Notes: generated by a model not told the origin, from the sequence alone. 64,000 nt of DNA from [Empedobacter] haloabium (GCA_008011715.2 CP136508.1:1798001-1862000); one strand, 5' to 3'. Numbered from the stretch's first letter, positions 54,802-63,328 are shown. Translations and numbers: made by a program.

Positions 54802-56106
54802 TCAACACAGGTGGATCGCCGCCGCGGCGCGCCGCAACTCGGCGCGGAAATCCGGATGCGCCACGGCGATCAGCGCCTCGGCGCGCTGCCGCGCCGACTT
54901 GCCGCGCAGCTGTGCCACCCCGTATTCGGTGACGACGTAGTTGATGTCGTTCTTGCCGGTGGTGACGTGGGTGCCCGGCGTCAGCGTGGGCACGATGCGC
55001 GAGATCGTGCCGTCCTTGGCGGTGGAAGGCAGCACGATGAATGCCTTGCCGCCGCGCGAGCGGTTGGCGGCGCGCACGAAATCGACCTGGCCGCCGGTGC
55101 CGGAATAGGGCAGGTGGGCGATGCTCTCCGAGCCGCACTGGCCCAGCAGGTCCACCTGCAGGCTGGCGTTGATGGCCACCAGCTTGTCGTTCCGGCCGGC
55201 GATGTACGGATCGTTGGTGAAGCTGACCGGGTGCATTTCCAGCATCGGATTGTGGTGCATGAAGTCGTACAGCTTCTTCGAGCCCAGCGCGAACGTGGCC
55301 ACCATCTTGCCCGGCATGAAGGTCTTGCGCCGGTTCGTCACGACCCCCTCCTCGACGAGCTTGAGAATGCCGTCGCCGATCATCTCCGTGTGGATGCCCA
55401 GGTCGCGCTTGTGCGACAGCTGCATCACCACCGCGTCCGGGATGCCGCCATAGCCGATCTGCAGGGTCGAACCGTCCTCGATCATGTCCGCCACGTAGCC
55501 GGCGATCGCCTCCTGCACGGGGCCGATCTTCGGCAGGCCCACTTCGAACACAGGGTCCTGGCTCTCCACCACGGCCGCCACCTGGTCGATGTGGACGTGG
55601 CACTGGCCGTGCGCGAACGGCACGTTCGGATTCACCTCCAGCACCACCGCGCGCGCCTGCGCCACGGCCGCCATCGTGTAGTCGGCCGCCAGGCTGAGGG
55701 CGAAGAAGCCATGCTCGTTCATCGGCGAGGCCAGCGCGAACACGACGTCCGCCGGTATCTGGCCCCGCTCGATCAGCACGGGGATCTCGGAGAAGTAGGC
55801 TGGCACGAAATCGGCCCAGCCGGCCTGGCCGGCGGCGCGCGAGGCGCCGCCAAAAAACAGCGCCAGGTGGCGAACGTTTTGCGTCGTCTCGCAGTCGAAG
55901 TAGGCGTATTTGCGCAGCGCCAGGATCTGCGCCACCTTGACGTCGCGCAGCTCGCGGCGCCGGTCGGACAATGCCGTCAGCAAGGCCGGCGGCTCGCCCG
56001 CGCCCGATGGGACGATGATGCAGTCGCCGTCGCGCAGCAGCGTGATGGCATCGTGGGCGGAAACCTTTTTGCTTTCGAACAACGCTTGCGGGGACTGATG
56101 TTGCAT
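54802..56106 (-). CDS. Acetyl-CoA hydrolase/transferase family protein
   Basis: A 434-residue CoA-transferase of the acetyl-CoA hydrolase/4-hydroxybutyrate CoA-transferase family. The N-terminal Rossmann-like domain (IIVPSGAGEPPALLTALSDR) and the C-terminal domain with GSESIAHLPYSGTGGQVDFV carry the usual catalytic glutamate and glycine-rich loop. The enzyme moves CoA between short-chain acids, or hydrolyses acetyl-CoA, through a glutamyl-CoA intermediate. Acceptor and physiological role are unknown. It ends about 78 bp before the Gcr-like gene start on the same strand, so they are probably separate units. Confidence 0.88.
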   Translation of the reverse strand: MQHQSPQALFESKKVSAHDAITLLRDGDCIIVPSGAGEPPALLTALSDRRRELRDVKVAQILALRKYAYFDCETTQNVRHLALFFGGASRAAGQAGWADFVPAYFSEIPVLIERGQIPADVVFALASPMNEHGFFALSLAADYTMAAVAQARAVVLEVNPNVPFAHGQCHVHIDQVAAVVESQDPVFEVGLPKIGPVQEAIAGYVADMIEDGSTLQIGYGGIPDAVVMQLSHKRDLGIHTEMIGDGILKLVEEGVVTNRRKTFMPGKMVATFALGSKKLYDFMHHNPMLEMHPVSFTNDPYIAGRNDKLVAINASLQVDLLGQCGSESIAHLPYSGTGGQVDFVRAANRSRGGKAFIVLPSTAKDGTISRIVPTLTPGTHVTTGKNDINYVVTEYGVAQLRGKSARQRAEALIAVAHPDFRAELRRAAAAIHLC

Positions 56107-56340
56107 GGATGCAGCCTTTCTCGATAAAAAGGGGGAACACCTGCTGCGCCACTATACGCCGCCCGGCCATTGCGGTATATCTATGTCGTACCGCAGAGTA
56201 TCCGCAAGGGTCCGATTGTGAGGCTCCGCACAGAAATCGCGGGTGTGCACCCTTACACTTTACCCAAGCTTTAGGAAAAGCACGCAATGTGGCAGAGCCG
56301 AGCCGATCGGCGATTTGTTGACTTGACCTAGAGACGTATC

Positions 56341-57471
56341 ATGAAGACCCGTTTCATGACGCGCCCGCTGTGGGCGCTGGCGTGTGCGACGCCCCTGACC
56401 TTCGCACCGTGTGCCTTGGCCCAGAACCAGACGCCGGCCCCCGCCGCCGGCTCCTCCGTGCAGGTGTACGGCACGCTCGATGCGGGCGCCGTATCCGAAC
56501 ACGACTGCCGAGGCGGCAGCTGCGTGTCCACCAAGATCTCGCCCGGGGTATCGACCGGTTCCGTCATCGGTTTCACGGGCCGCGAGGCCCTCGGCAAGGA
56601 CACCTCCGCCATCTTCACGCTGGAAGCCGGCATCCGCAACGATACCGGCCAGTCCGACCAGAATGGCCGCCTGTTCGGCAGCCAGGCCTATGTGGGCCTG
56701 GCCAACCGCTGGGGCGCGGTGACCGTGGGCCGCCAGTACGACGTGGGGTACGAGACGCTGGCCGAAGTGGCCGACCCGTTCCGCGGTGGCATGGCCGGCG
56801 CCGCCACCAACCTGATGGGTAACGGCAATAAGCGCTCCGACAACACCGTCAAGTACCGCTCCGCTTCCATCCATGGCTTCGTCGCCAGCGCGATCTACAG
56901 TTTCGGCGAATCCGCCTTCAGCACGTCGCGCAACCGCGCCTATGGCGCGATGATCGGCTACCAGGGCGGCCCGTTCACCTTGCGCGCCGCGCACCAGCGC
57001 AAGAACAATTTCCTGCAGGGCGCCGGCGCCACCACGCCGGTGGACCTGTCGTCGCGCAATTCGCTGGTGGCCGCCAACCTGCACGTGGGCCAGGCCACCA
57101 CGCTGTATGCCGCGTATGCGGTCAACCGCGGGGTCGGCAGCTCGCCCTGGGACCAGGACAATCCGTATGGCGCGCTGGTGCTGGCATCGCCGTCCACGCG
57201 CAGCAATGACGCGCTGGCTGGCGTGTCGTACGCCAGCGGTGCCGCGACCTACATGGTGTCGTACATCCGCAAGGACGACCGCACGCTGGCCAACCAGGAC
57301 GCGAACCAGGTCGCGGTCGGCATGACGTACTCGATGTCGCGCCGCACGGCGTTCTACGCGGCGTATGCGCGGATCAAGGATCACAACGGCGCGCCCTACA
57401 CGGTCGGCAACTTCAGCGAGAAGGGCCAGGGCCGCAGCGCCGTCAACATCGGCCTGCGCCACGCCTTCTGA
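56341..57471 (+). CDS. Gram-negative porin
   Basis: A 376-residue outer-membrane porin. A signal peptide covers about residues 1-27 (cleavage after CALA). The mature start SSVQVYGTLDAGAVSE, the GFTGREALGKDTSAIFTLEA and SQAYVGLANRWGAVTVGRQY segments, and the terminal phenylalanine (GLRHAF) match the beta-proteobacterial 16-strand trimeric porins. It allows diffusion of small solutes. A cysteine pair early in the mature part (DCRGGSC) is unusual and may constrain a loop. Confidence 0.94.
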   Translation: MKTRFMTRPLWALACATPLTFAPCALAQNQTPAPAAGSSVQVYGTLDAGAVSEHDCRGGSCVSTKISPGVSTGSVIGFTGREALGKDTSAIFTLEAGIRNDTGQSDQNGRLFGSQAYVGLANRWGAVTVGRQYDVGYETLAEVADPFRGGMAGAATNLMGNGNKRSDNTVKYRSASIHGFVASAIYSFGESAFSTSRNRAYGAMIGYQGGPFTLRAAHQRKNNFLQGAGATTPVDLSSRNSLVAANLHVGQATTLYAAYAVNRGVGSSPWDQDNPYGALVLASPSTRSNDALAGVSYASGAATYMVSYIRKDDRTLANQDANQVAVGMTYSMSRRTAFYAAYARIKDHNGAPYTVGNFSEKGQGRSAVNIGLRHAF

Positions 57472-57525
57472 GGGCTGCTTGGCCGGTATGCTAGATTCTG
57501 TGCTTTTGACAAGCACGGAGCGAGC

Positions 57526-58362
57526 ATGTACCTGACTTATTTCAACGGCGCCTGGAACGAAGGCAATACCCCCCTGTTCGGCGCCATGGACCACAGTGTG
57601 TGGCTGGGTTCCTCGGTCTTCGACGGCGCCCGTTCGGTACGCGGCCACATGCCCGACCTGCGAGCGCACCTGCAGCGCGTGATCCACTCGGCCGAGCGCC
57701 TGGGCATGCAATGCCCGCTGTCGGTGGACGAGATGGAAGCGCTGGTGCGCGAGGGCGTGGCCAAGTTCCCGCCGGAAGCGGAACTGTACATCCGTCCCCT
57801 GGTGTTCGCCACCGACGGCCTGCTGGTGCCGGTAGCGGAAAAGAGCGCGTTTGCGCTGACCCTGTTCGATGCGCCGATCCCGCCGTTCACCGGCTTTACG
57901 GCCTGCCTATCGGCGCTGTTGCGGCCGGACAGCCGGATGGCGCCGACGGACGCCAAGGCTTCCTCGCTGTACGCCAACACGACGCGCGTGCTGCGCGAGG
58001 CCAAGTCGAAGGGCTTCGATAACGCGGTCGTGTGCGACATGGACGGCAACGTGGCCGAGTTCGCCACCGCCAACCTGTTCTTCGTCACGCCCGCGGGCGC
58101 GGTCGTCACGCCGGCGTTGAACGGCACGTTCCTGGCCGGCATCACGCGCGCGCGCGTGATCGCGCTGTTGAAGGAAGACGGGGTGCACGTGGAGGAGCGC
58201 ACCGTGCGGCCGGAAGAGCTGACGACGGCGACCGAGATCTTCAATACGGGCAATTTCGGCAAGGTGACGCCGTGTGTGCGCTATGAGGAGCGGGCGCTGC
58301 CGGTGGGACCGGTGGCGACGCGGGCGCGTGATCTGTACTTTACGTTCCTGGAAGCGAATTGA
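57526..58362 (+). CDS. Class IV PLP aminotransferase (branched-chain type)
   Basis: A 278-residue class IV aminotransferase. The PLP lysine is K144 in TDAKASSLYANT. NVAEFATANLFFV carries the glutamate near the pyridine nitrogen, and TRARVIAL and TEIFNTGNFGKVTPC fit the fold. The arginine in ELYIRPLVF binds the substrate carboxylate. It is shorter than typical IlvE. It should catalyse the reversible transamination of leucine, isoleucine and valine or related amino acids. Confidence 0.88.
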   Translation: MYLTYFNGAWNEGNTPLFGAMDHSVWLGSSVFDGARSVRGHMPDLRAHLQRVIHSAERLGMQCPLSVDEMEALVREGVAKFPPEAELYIRPLVFATDGLLVPVAEKSAFALTLFDAPIPPFTGFTACLSALLRPDSRMAPTDAKASSLYANTTRVLREAKSKGFDNAVVCDMDGNVAEFATANLFFVTPAGAVVTPALNGTFLAGITRARVIALLKEDGVHVEERTVRPEELTTATEIFNTGNFGKVTPCVRYEERALPVGPVATRARDLYFTFLEAN

Positions 58363-58430
58363 GCTGAGTTAACCCCGCTGTCACCATGGCTTGGCTTCGG
58401 TCTTGCGGTGGCGCGATAAAGGCCAACTTC

Positions 58431-58459
58431 GGGGTCAGTCCCTTGCAGGGACAGACCCC
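58431..58459. repeat. GTCTGTCCCC-family dyad, copy 4
   Basis: GGGGTCAGTCCC (58431-58442), spacer ttgca, then GGGACAGACCCC (58448-58459). It has the same arms and the same single mismatch as the other copies, and lies between two convergent genes. Confidence 0.78.
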
Positions 58460-58470
58460 AGCGGCAGGCG

Positions 58471-59034
58471 CTATTGAACCGCCTTCACCGTCCCGCAATC
58501 GCGCGCCAGCCAGCGCCCGCTGCTCTCCACCGTCATGTGACGCGGCTGGCCCAGCGCCGCGCTCTCGACAGCCATGCGCATCGAGAAGCCGCTGTCGCCT
58601 TCGAAGATGACCTGGCCGTTGCCGCTGGAAGCTGGATTGCTGCACTTGAACTGCAGCGCCAGCCCGCCGGGAATGGCACTGCGGGTACTCTTGCACTGGC
58701 CCGGCTGGCCGTGCGGCATGGTCGGGTTGGCGGCCTGTTCGGGCGTCACGCAGAACTGCACCTTGACACCGCCGCCCTCGGCCAGCGCCAGGGTCACGCC
58801 CTGTTTCGCCAGCGCCTGCTCGAGGGCGCGGCGCTGCTCCGGCGGCATCGCCGCCATCTGCTGCTGGGCCTGCGCCATCGCCTGCATCGCGGCGGGATCG
58901 GCGGCGGGAACCTTGCTGGTCATTTCCCACAGGCCGGGCTTGATCGACGCGGCCAGGGCCGGCAACGTCAGCGCCGCCGACAGCAGGGCCGCACGGCAGA
59001 ACGTGGTGAGGGCAGGGGTGGCGCAGGTGCTCAT
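58471..59034 (-). CDS. DUF3617 exported protein
   Basis: A 187-residue exported protein with a signal peptide at about residues 1-29 (ALLSAALTLPALAAS). The mature start SIKPGLWEMTSKV is the hallmark of DUF3617, and the later FCVTPEQA, GQCKST and FKCSN cysteines fit the family. The function is unknown; relatives are periplasmic. A Gln/Met-rich helix (QAMAQAQQQMAAMPPEQRRA) is inserted near the start. Confidence 0.9.
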   Translation of the reverse strand: MSTCATPALTTFCRAALLSAALTLPALAASIKPGLWEMTSKVPAADPAAMQAMAQAQQQMAAMPPEQRRALEQALAKQGVTLALAEGGGVKVQFCVTPEQAANPTMPHGQPGQCKSTRSAIPGGLALQFKCSNPASSGNGQVIFEGDSGFSMRMAVESAALGQPRHMTVESSGRWLARDCGTVKAVQ

Positions 59035-59096
59035 GGTGTCTCCTGTCGGAATGCCGGCCGCGCCGGCGGCCGGGTAGTGGATCGTGCCGGCGGACC

Positions 59097-59783
59097 TCAG
59101 CTGCGCGGAGCCGCCTCGGCCACGTAGATCTCCACGCGGCGATTGCGGGCACGGCCGCTGTTGTCGTCGTTCGATGCGATCGGCTCGCGCGCGCCGCGGC
59201 CTTCCACGACGATGCGGGTGGGCGACACGCCCTTGGTGGCCAGATAGTCGCGCGTGTGCGAGGCGCGCTCGACCGACAGCGGCTGGTTGATCGCGTCGTT
59301 GCCGGTGCTGTCCGTGTGGCCGATGATCGTCACGGTCGTGGCCGGGTTTTCGTTCAGCGTGGTGGCGAAGCGGTCCAGGATCGGGCGGAAGTTGGACTTG
59401 ATGTCGGCCCGGTTGGTGTCGAACGAGATGTCGCTCGGGATTTCCATCTTGAGGCGGTTGTCTGCCGTCTGCGTGACCTGCACGCCGGTGCCCTGGGTGG
59501 CCTGTTCCATCGTTTTCTTCTGCGCTTCCATGCGCTTCGACCAGATATTGCCGGCCACCGCGCCCACGGCCGCGCCCAGCACGGCGCCGCCGGCGGCGCG
59601 GCCACCGCCGCCGCCGCTCGTCGAGGCGCCCAGGATCGCGCCCAGGCCGGCGCCGATGCCGGCGCCGGTGGCCGTGCCGCGCTGTTCGGGATTCATGTCC
59701 GCGCAGCCGGTCGCGCCGACCGTCATGGCGAGCGCGACAGCGCCTGCCACTGCCTTCTTGCAGGTTTCATTCAGGATGTTCAT
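59097..59783 (-). CDS. OmpA-family lipoprotein with glycine zipper
   Basis: A 228-residue lipoprotein starting at 59783 (MNILNETCKK). The lipobox ends at C27 (VGATGC). A glycine-zipper region follows (GTATGAGIGAGLGAILGAST). The C-terminal OmpA domain, at about residues 110-225, includes TIIGHTDSTGND and GRARNRRVEI, which bind peptidoglycan. It should tether the outer membrane to the cell wall. Confidence 0.93.
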   Translation of the reverse strand: MNILNETCKKAVAGAVALAMTVGATGCADMNPEQRGTATGAGIGAGLGAILGASTSGGGGGRAAGGAVLGAAVGAVAGNIWSKRMEAQKKTMEQATQGTGVQVTQTADNRLKMEIPSDISFDTNRADIKSNFRPILDRFATTLNENPATTVTIIGHTDSTGNDAINQPLSVERASHTRDYLATKGVSPTRIVVEGRGAREPIASNDDNSGRARNRRVEIYVAEAAPRS

Positions 59784-59872
59784 GGGCCTGTTCCTCCTTG
59801 TTATGGTGTGCCACAAAAAAACACAGCGGCGTGCATTCTCATGCAGCGCCGCTGTCGGTGTCGCTAATCAAG

Positions 59873-60019
59873 CTAGACGCCGCGTCCGCTGATCAGGCGC
59901 AGCAGGATCATGATGACGGCCACGACCAGCAGGATATGGATGAAACCGCCGATGGTGTACGACGTGACCAGACCCAGCAGCCACAGAATGATGAGTACTA
60001 CAGCAATAGTGTAAAGCAT
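59873..60019 (-). CDS. lmo0937-family small membrane protein
   Basis: A 48-residue protein, MLYTIAVVLIILWLLGLVTS onward, with two membrane segments separated by YTIGG and ending RLISGRGV. It starts at 60019 after AGAGGA and stops at 59873. This is the lmo0937/DUF5670 family, common as stress-related small membrane proteins; the function is unknown. The gene was found by direct translation of the minus strand. Confidence 0.9.
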   Translation of the reverse strand: MLYTIAVVLIILWLLGLVTSYTIGGFIHILLVVAVIMILLRLISGRGV

Positions 60020-60110
60020 GATCGGATCCTCTCGTCTCAAGTTGAAATTATCCGGCGGTATGATGCGTCGCCGTCGTGGAAATCATTATCGGCGTCGCCA
60101 CTGCTGGCTT

Positions 60111-60128
60111 CTGTTCGGTGCCGTACAC
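60111..60128 (-). promoter_or_regulatory. Shared 18-base upstream motif, copy A
   Basis: CTGTTCGGTGCCGTACAC, followed by a short A-tract on the plus strand. It lies 92 bp upstream of the lmo0937-type start. It matches copy B at 17 of 18 positions. Its placement before two small membrane genes suggests a common regulator or promoter. Confidence 0.5.
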
Positions 60129-60168
60129 TGGCGAAAAAAGCATTGGCAATTTTCCAACACAACAGCAA

Positions 60169-60372
60169 TTACTTGTCGCCCAGCCGCGGTACCCAGCCGA
60201 GCAAGCCCAGCAGCCCAGTCACGCCGAACAGGCCGATCACCAGCCCGCCCGTCAGCAGCAGCATGATGGTCCACTCCGGCACGGCCGCCTCGGCCGTCTC
60301 CAGTTCCACGAAGCCCATGCGCGCCAACAGCAATCCCAGCGCGATCAGCCAGCCCCAGGTCATCCTGTTCAT
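60169..60372 (-). CDS. Small two-helix membrane protein
   Basis: A 67-residue protein starting at 60372 (MNRMTWGWLIALGLLLARMG) after AGGAAA. It has two hydrophobic segments: residues 6-20 and about 36-60 (IMLLLTGGLVIGLFGVTGLL). No family motif is recognised. It shares an 18-base upstream motif with the lmo0937-type gene at nearly the same distance. Confidence 0.8.
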   Translation of the reverse strand: MNRMTWGWLIALGLLLARMGFVELETAEAAVPEWTIMLLLTGGLVIGLFGVTGLLGLLGWVPRLGDK

Positions 60373-60468
60373 CGTTTCCTCCCATTGATGGTTGCGCTTG
60401 TTCGTCGTACGCGATGCCGCAGCGTGAAGCCATTGTGTCGGCGGCTGTCGAGCGGGCTCTGTTCGCTG

Positions 60469-60486
60469 CCGTACACAGCAAAAAAA
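60469..60486 (-). promoter_or_regulatory. Shared 18-base upstream motif, copy B
   Basis: CTGTTCGCTGCCGTACAC, also followed by a run of As on the plus strand. It lies 97 bp upstream of the 67-residue membrane gene and matches copy A at all but one base. A weaker version (TGTTCCGTGCGTCACCGTACA) occurs near 61425-61445, upstream of the glycine-zipper gene. Confidence 0.5.
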
Positions 60487-60534
60487 AGCCCCGTGGCACG
60501 CCACAGGGCTTGGACCGCTGTCGGTCGGCGAGGT

Positions 60535-61308
60535 TCAGCGCGACTGCAGCATGCCGTTCACCACTTTCACCTGGTCGCCCTGGCGCCACACGGGCGAATC
60601 GGTGTGGAAGGTGCGCAGTTCGCCGTCGTTCATGCGTACCGTCACGTCGTACTTCTTGGTCGCTTTCATATTGCCTTCGACCTGGTTGCCGACCACGGCG
60701 CCGCCGATGGCGCCGGCGATCGTCGCCAGGTCGCGGCCCTTGCCGTCGCCGACCTGGCGACCCAGCAGGCCACCGACGACGGCACCGCCGGCCGCGCCCA
60801 TGCCGCTGCCGGCTGCGCGGGCCTTCGTTTCGCTGACGCTTTCCACCATGCCGCACGACTTGCAGACGGGCGTGGCCGCATGCTTGCGTTCGGCGGCGCG
60901 TTCCTGTGCGCGCTCGCGCTCGCGTTCACGCTGCAGCGCTTCGTCGCGCACCGGCGCCGCACGGCGCGGCTCGGAGGCCGGCACGACGGGCGAGGCGATC
61001 ACGTCGCCCGAACCGCCGCTGGTGCCCAGCGCGCCGCTGCCCGATGTGGAGACGCCGTTGATGGTGCCGGCGCCGGCGGCGTACTGGCTCGATTGCGTGG
61101 CCGGGCCGGGCGGCGAGTACGGTGCCGTGGCCAGTTGCTCGGCCGGTGGTGTGACCAGCTGGTCGGGCCGGCCGGCCTTGTCGGAAGAGGGCAGCCAGCC
61201 CATGAAGGCGGCAATGCCGACGCCGCAGAACAGGATGAACACGACGGCCGCGATCAGCAGCACGGGGTGCAGGTTGTGACGGGTCGGTGGGGTGCTTGGA
61301 TGGTTCAT
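60535..61308 (-). CDS. Glycine-zipper 2TM domain protein
   Basis: A 257-residue protein with an N-terminal membrane helix (VLLIAAVVFILFCGVGIAAFM). A Ser/Gly/Pro-rich linker and a charged helix (QRERERERAQERAAERKHAA) follow, then a CxxC pair (VCKSCGMVES). The glycine-zipper region AAGGAVVGGLLGRQVGDGKG with AGAIGGAVVGNQVEG and a beta-rich C terminus (YDVTVRMNDGELRTFHTDSP) complete it. Relatives are envelope proteins of the SlyB/RcnB-like type. Confidence 0.88.
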   Translation of the reverse strand: MNHPSTPPTRHNLHPVLLIAAVVFILFCGVGIAAFMGWLPSSDKAGRPDQLVTPPAEQLATAPYSPPGPATQSSQYAAGAGTINGVSTSGSGALGTSGGSGDVIASPVVPASEPRRAAPVRDEALQRERERERAQERAAERKHAATPVCKSCGMVESVSETKARAAGSGMGAAGGAVVGGLLGRQVGDGKGRDLATIAGAIGGAVVGNQVEGNMKATKKYDVTVRMNDGELRTFHTDSPVWRQGDQVKVVNGMLQSR

Positions 61309-61512
61309 GATGGGTCCCTTTTTGTGGCGGCCGCGCGCGGGTGAAACGCAGGAAAGACGCAGGAAAGCGTGGGGTGAAGGATCGCGCGAGCCTTTGCTGG
61401 CATTGTCCTTCCCGTCATCAGCATGTTCCGTGCGTCACCGTACATACATGGGAATTGAGAGTCGTTACGCTCTTTCCTAACTTGTGCACATGCCAACCTA
61501 TCAGGCTTACCG

Positions 61513-62229
61513 ATGAATCTGAACTTTGACACCGCGCACAGCAGCCACGCTTCGATGGTCACGCCCGGTAACCGATTGCTGGCCAACCTTCCCGAGGACG
61601 ACCTGGCCCAGCTCGAAGCCTGTTGCGAGACGATCGATGCCGAAGTGGGCGATGTCCTGTTCGAGCCCGGGCAGACGATCCAACACGTGTATTTCCCCAT
61701 CGACGCCCTGGTCTCGCTGCTCGCCGTCGCCGAAGGGCGCATGACGCTCGAGGTGGGCTCGGTCGGCCGCGAAGGCATGATCGGCGCTTCCGCCGCGCTG
61801 GGCAACGACGAGGCGCAGGTGCGCGCCGTCGTGCAGCGCGCCGGCCGCGCCCTGCGCATGAGCGCGGCCGAATTCGCCGCCCGCGCCGGACGCATGGAAT
61901 CGCTGCAGCACCTGCTGCACCGTTATACCGATACGCTGCTGGCGCAGGCGATCCAGATCGCCGTCTGCAGCCGTTTCCACGTGCTGGAGGCGCGCCTGGC
62001 CCGTTCGCTGCTCGTCACGCGCGACCGCCTGCAATCGGAGAAATTCCACCTGACGCACGAGTTCCTGGCGCACTCGCTGGGCGTGCGCCGCGTCGGCGTC
62101 ACCAAGGCCGCCAGCGCGCTGCAGAACCAGAAGCTGATCTCCTATAGCCGCGGCAATATCGAGATCCTCGATTCGAACGGGTTGGAGGCGGTGTCATGCC
62201 GCTGTTACGACCTCGTGAAGGATCGTTGA
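61513..62229 (+). CDS. Crp/Fnr-family transcriptional regulator
   Basis: A 238-residue regulator. The cyclic-nucleotide-type sensor domain covers about residues 20-150 (CETIDAEVGDVLFEPGQTIQ, SVGREGMIGASAAL). The C-terminal HTH_Crp domain, at about 160-235, includes FHLTHEFLAHSLGVRRVGVT. It lacks the four Fnr-type iron-sulfur cysteines, so it is not a classical Fnr. The ligand is unknown. It lies among small envelope genes and may control some of them. Confidence 0.92.
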   Translation: MNLNFDTAHSSHASMVTPGNRLLANLPEDDLAQLEACCETIDAEVGDVLFEPGQTIQHVYFPIDALVSLLAVAEGRMTLEVGSVGREGMIGASAALGNDEAQVRAVVQRAGRALRMSAAEFAARAGRMESLQHLLHRYTDTLLAQAIQIAVCSRFHVLEARLARSLLVTRDRLQSEKFHLTHEFLAHSLGVRRVGVTKAASALQNQKLISYSRGNIEILDSNGLEAVSCRCYDLVKDR

Positions 62230-62303
62230 GCGCGCACTGATCCCCTGATCGGCTCTTCCTGCCTGCTACCATGGCGGTCTTGAACCCTGTGGAGGTGGTA
62301 GTC

Positions 62304-62633
62304 ATGTACAAACGTGTGGAAACCTGGCCGGACGATGCCGATGGCGAGGTGTTGCGCTTGCTGGCGGAAAGTGGATTCGACTTCTCCGCCGAGGTGCCGA
62401 TCGAATTCAATGTGGACGTGGAAGAGTGGCCCCCTGAGGAAGCGCTGCTGGCCGAGCTGCGCAAGCATTACGATGACGTCGAATGCGTGGAGGCGGAAGA
62501 TGGCGACCGCTTCGTCCAGTTCGTCGTCACGAGCCGCGTCAGCTATGAGCTCGTCACGTCGGTGCAGCGCGCCGCGACCGAGCTGGCGGCGCCGTTCGGC
62601 GGGTGGTGCGATTCGTGGGGTGCAAATGCTTGA
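62304..62633 (+). CDS. RraB-like ribonuclease E regulator family protein
   Basis: A 109-residue acidic cytoplasmic protein starting at 62304, after GGAGG. DADGEVLRLLAESGFDFSAE, PIEFNVDVEEWPPEEALLAE and the terminal AAPFGGWCDSWG fit the RraB fold, whose members bind RNase E and inhibit it. The family also includes stand-alone proteins of unknown role. It reads the same way as the Crp/Fnr gene 74 bp upstream. Confidence 0.82.
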   Translation: MYKRVETWPDDADGEVLRLLAESGFDFSAEVPIEFNVDVEEWPPEEALLAELRKHYDDVECVEAEDGDRFVQFVVTSRVSYELVTSVQRAATELAAPFGGWCDSWGANA

Positions 62634-62645
62634 GTAAAAACCCAA

Positions 62646-62669
62646 GGGGACAGGCCGCGGCCTGTCCCC
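62646..62669. repeat. 24-base perfect palindrome
   Basis: GGGGACAGGCCG followed by its exact reverse complement CGGCCTGTCCCC. It lies 13 bases after the RraB-like stop and before the 3' end of the convergent lipoprotein gene. It has no T-tract. The GGGGACAG end resembles the GTCTGTCCCC-family dyads. Confidence 0.8.
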
Positions 62670-62689
62670 GGTGTCGATACGTGGTGGTA

Positions 62690-62912
62690 TCAGCGGCTCG
62701 GCTTGCTGGTCTGGTTGCCGATGACGCCGCCGACGGCCGCGCCGCCGACCGTGCCCAGCGCCGAGCCGCCCGACAGGGCCGAGGCCGGCCACGGCGCCGA
62801 CGCCGGCGCCGATGGCCGTGTTGCGGTCCTGCGTGGACATGCCGGAGCAGGCGGTCAGGCCCATGACGGCGCCGGCGATGGTGAGACGCATTGCGATCTG
62901 TTTGGCATTCAT
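62690..62912 (-). pseudogene. Frameshifted glycine-zipper lipoprotein (Slp/OsmB-like)
   Basis: The start MNAKQIAMRLTIAGAVMGLT with lipobox C22, then AIGAGVGAVAG, is a normal small glycine-zipper lipoprotein. Near 62780-62789 one extra base appears. The expected ending (ASALSGGSALGTVGGAAVGG, continuing to TSKPSR and a stop at 62690) is in the next frame. The length of 223 is one base over a multiple of three. The full product would be about 73 residues. It is a recent inactivation or a sequencing error. Confidence 0.8.
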
Positions 62913-62977
62913 GATGTTCTCCTTGGGTGAGCGGCCCGTTGCACGGGCACTTGAGTCATTGCGTTAAGCAGGGTGGA

Positions 62978-63328
62978 TTACTTCGCGGCGTCCTTGAGCT
63001 TCATGTCGTTCCTGACCACCTTCACGCCGGCCACGCTGCGGGCGGCAGCCACGGCGGTGTCGATCTCCTGCTGGCTGGCCGCGAAGCCGGACAGGCGTAC
63101 TTCGCCGTCATAGCTTTCCACGGCGATGTCGGCCGGATTGATGCCTGGCTGCTGGGCCAGGCCCGCCAGCACGCTGTTCGTCAGCGCCGCGTCGGTGACG
63201 GCGGCGCTGTTGGACGAATTGGCCAAGGCGCCGGTGGCCGGCGCCGGGGCATTGGTCGAGGCGCATGCCACCAGCGTGGCCAGCACCAGGCCGGACACGA
63301 TGGTCGGCAGGGAAGTCAGGTTGTTCAT
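62978..63328 (-). CDS. BON-domain lipoprotein
   Basis: A 116-residue lipoprotein starting at 63328 (MNNLTSLPTIVSGLVLATLV), with lipid-anchored C22 (LVAC). The BON domain covers about 45-112 (LTNSVLAGLAQQPGINPADI, VRLSGFAASQQEIDTAV, GVKVVRNDMKL). BON domains bind phospholipid membranes; OsmY-like members protect against osmotic shock. A regulatory link to the nearby glycine-zipper genes is an inference from location. Confidence 0.9.
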   Translation of the reverse strand: MNNLTSLPTIVSGLVLATLVACASTNAPAPATGALANSSNSAAVTDAALTNSVLAGLAQQPGINPADIAVESYDGEVRLSGFAASQQEIDTAVAAARSVAGVKVVRNDMKLKDAAK

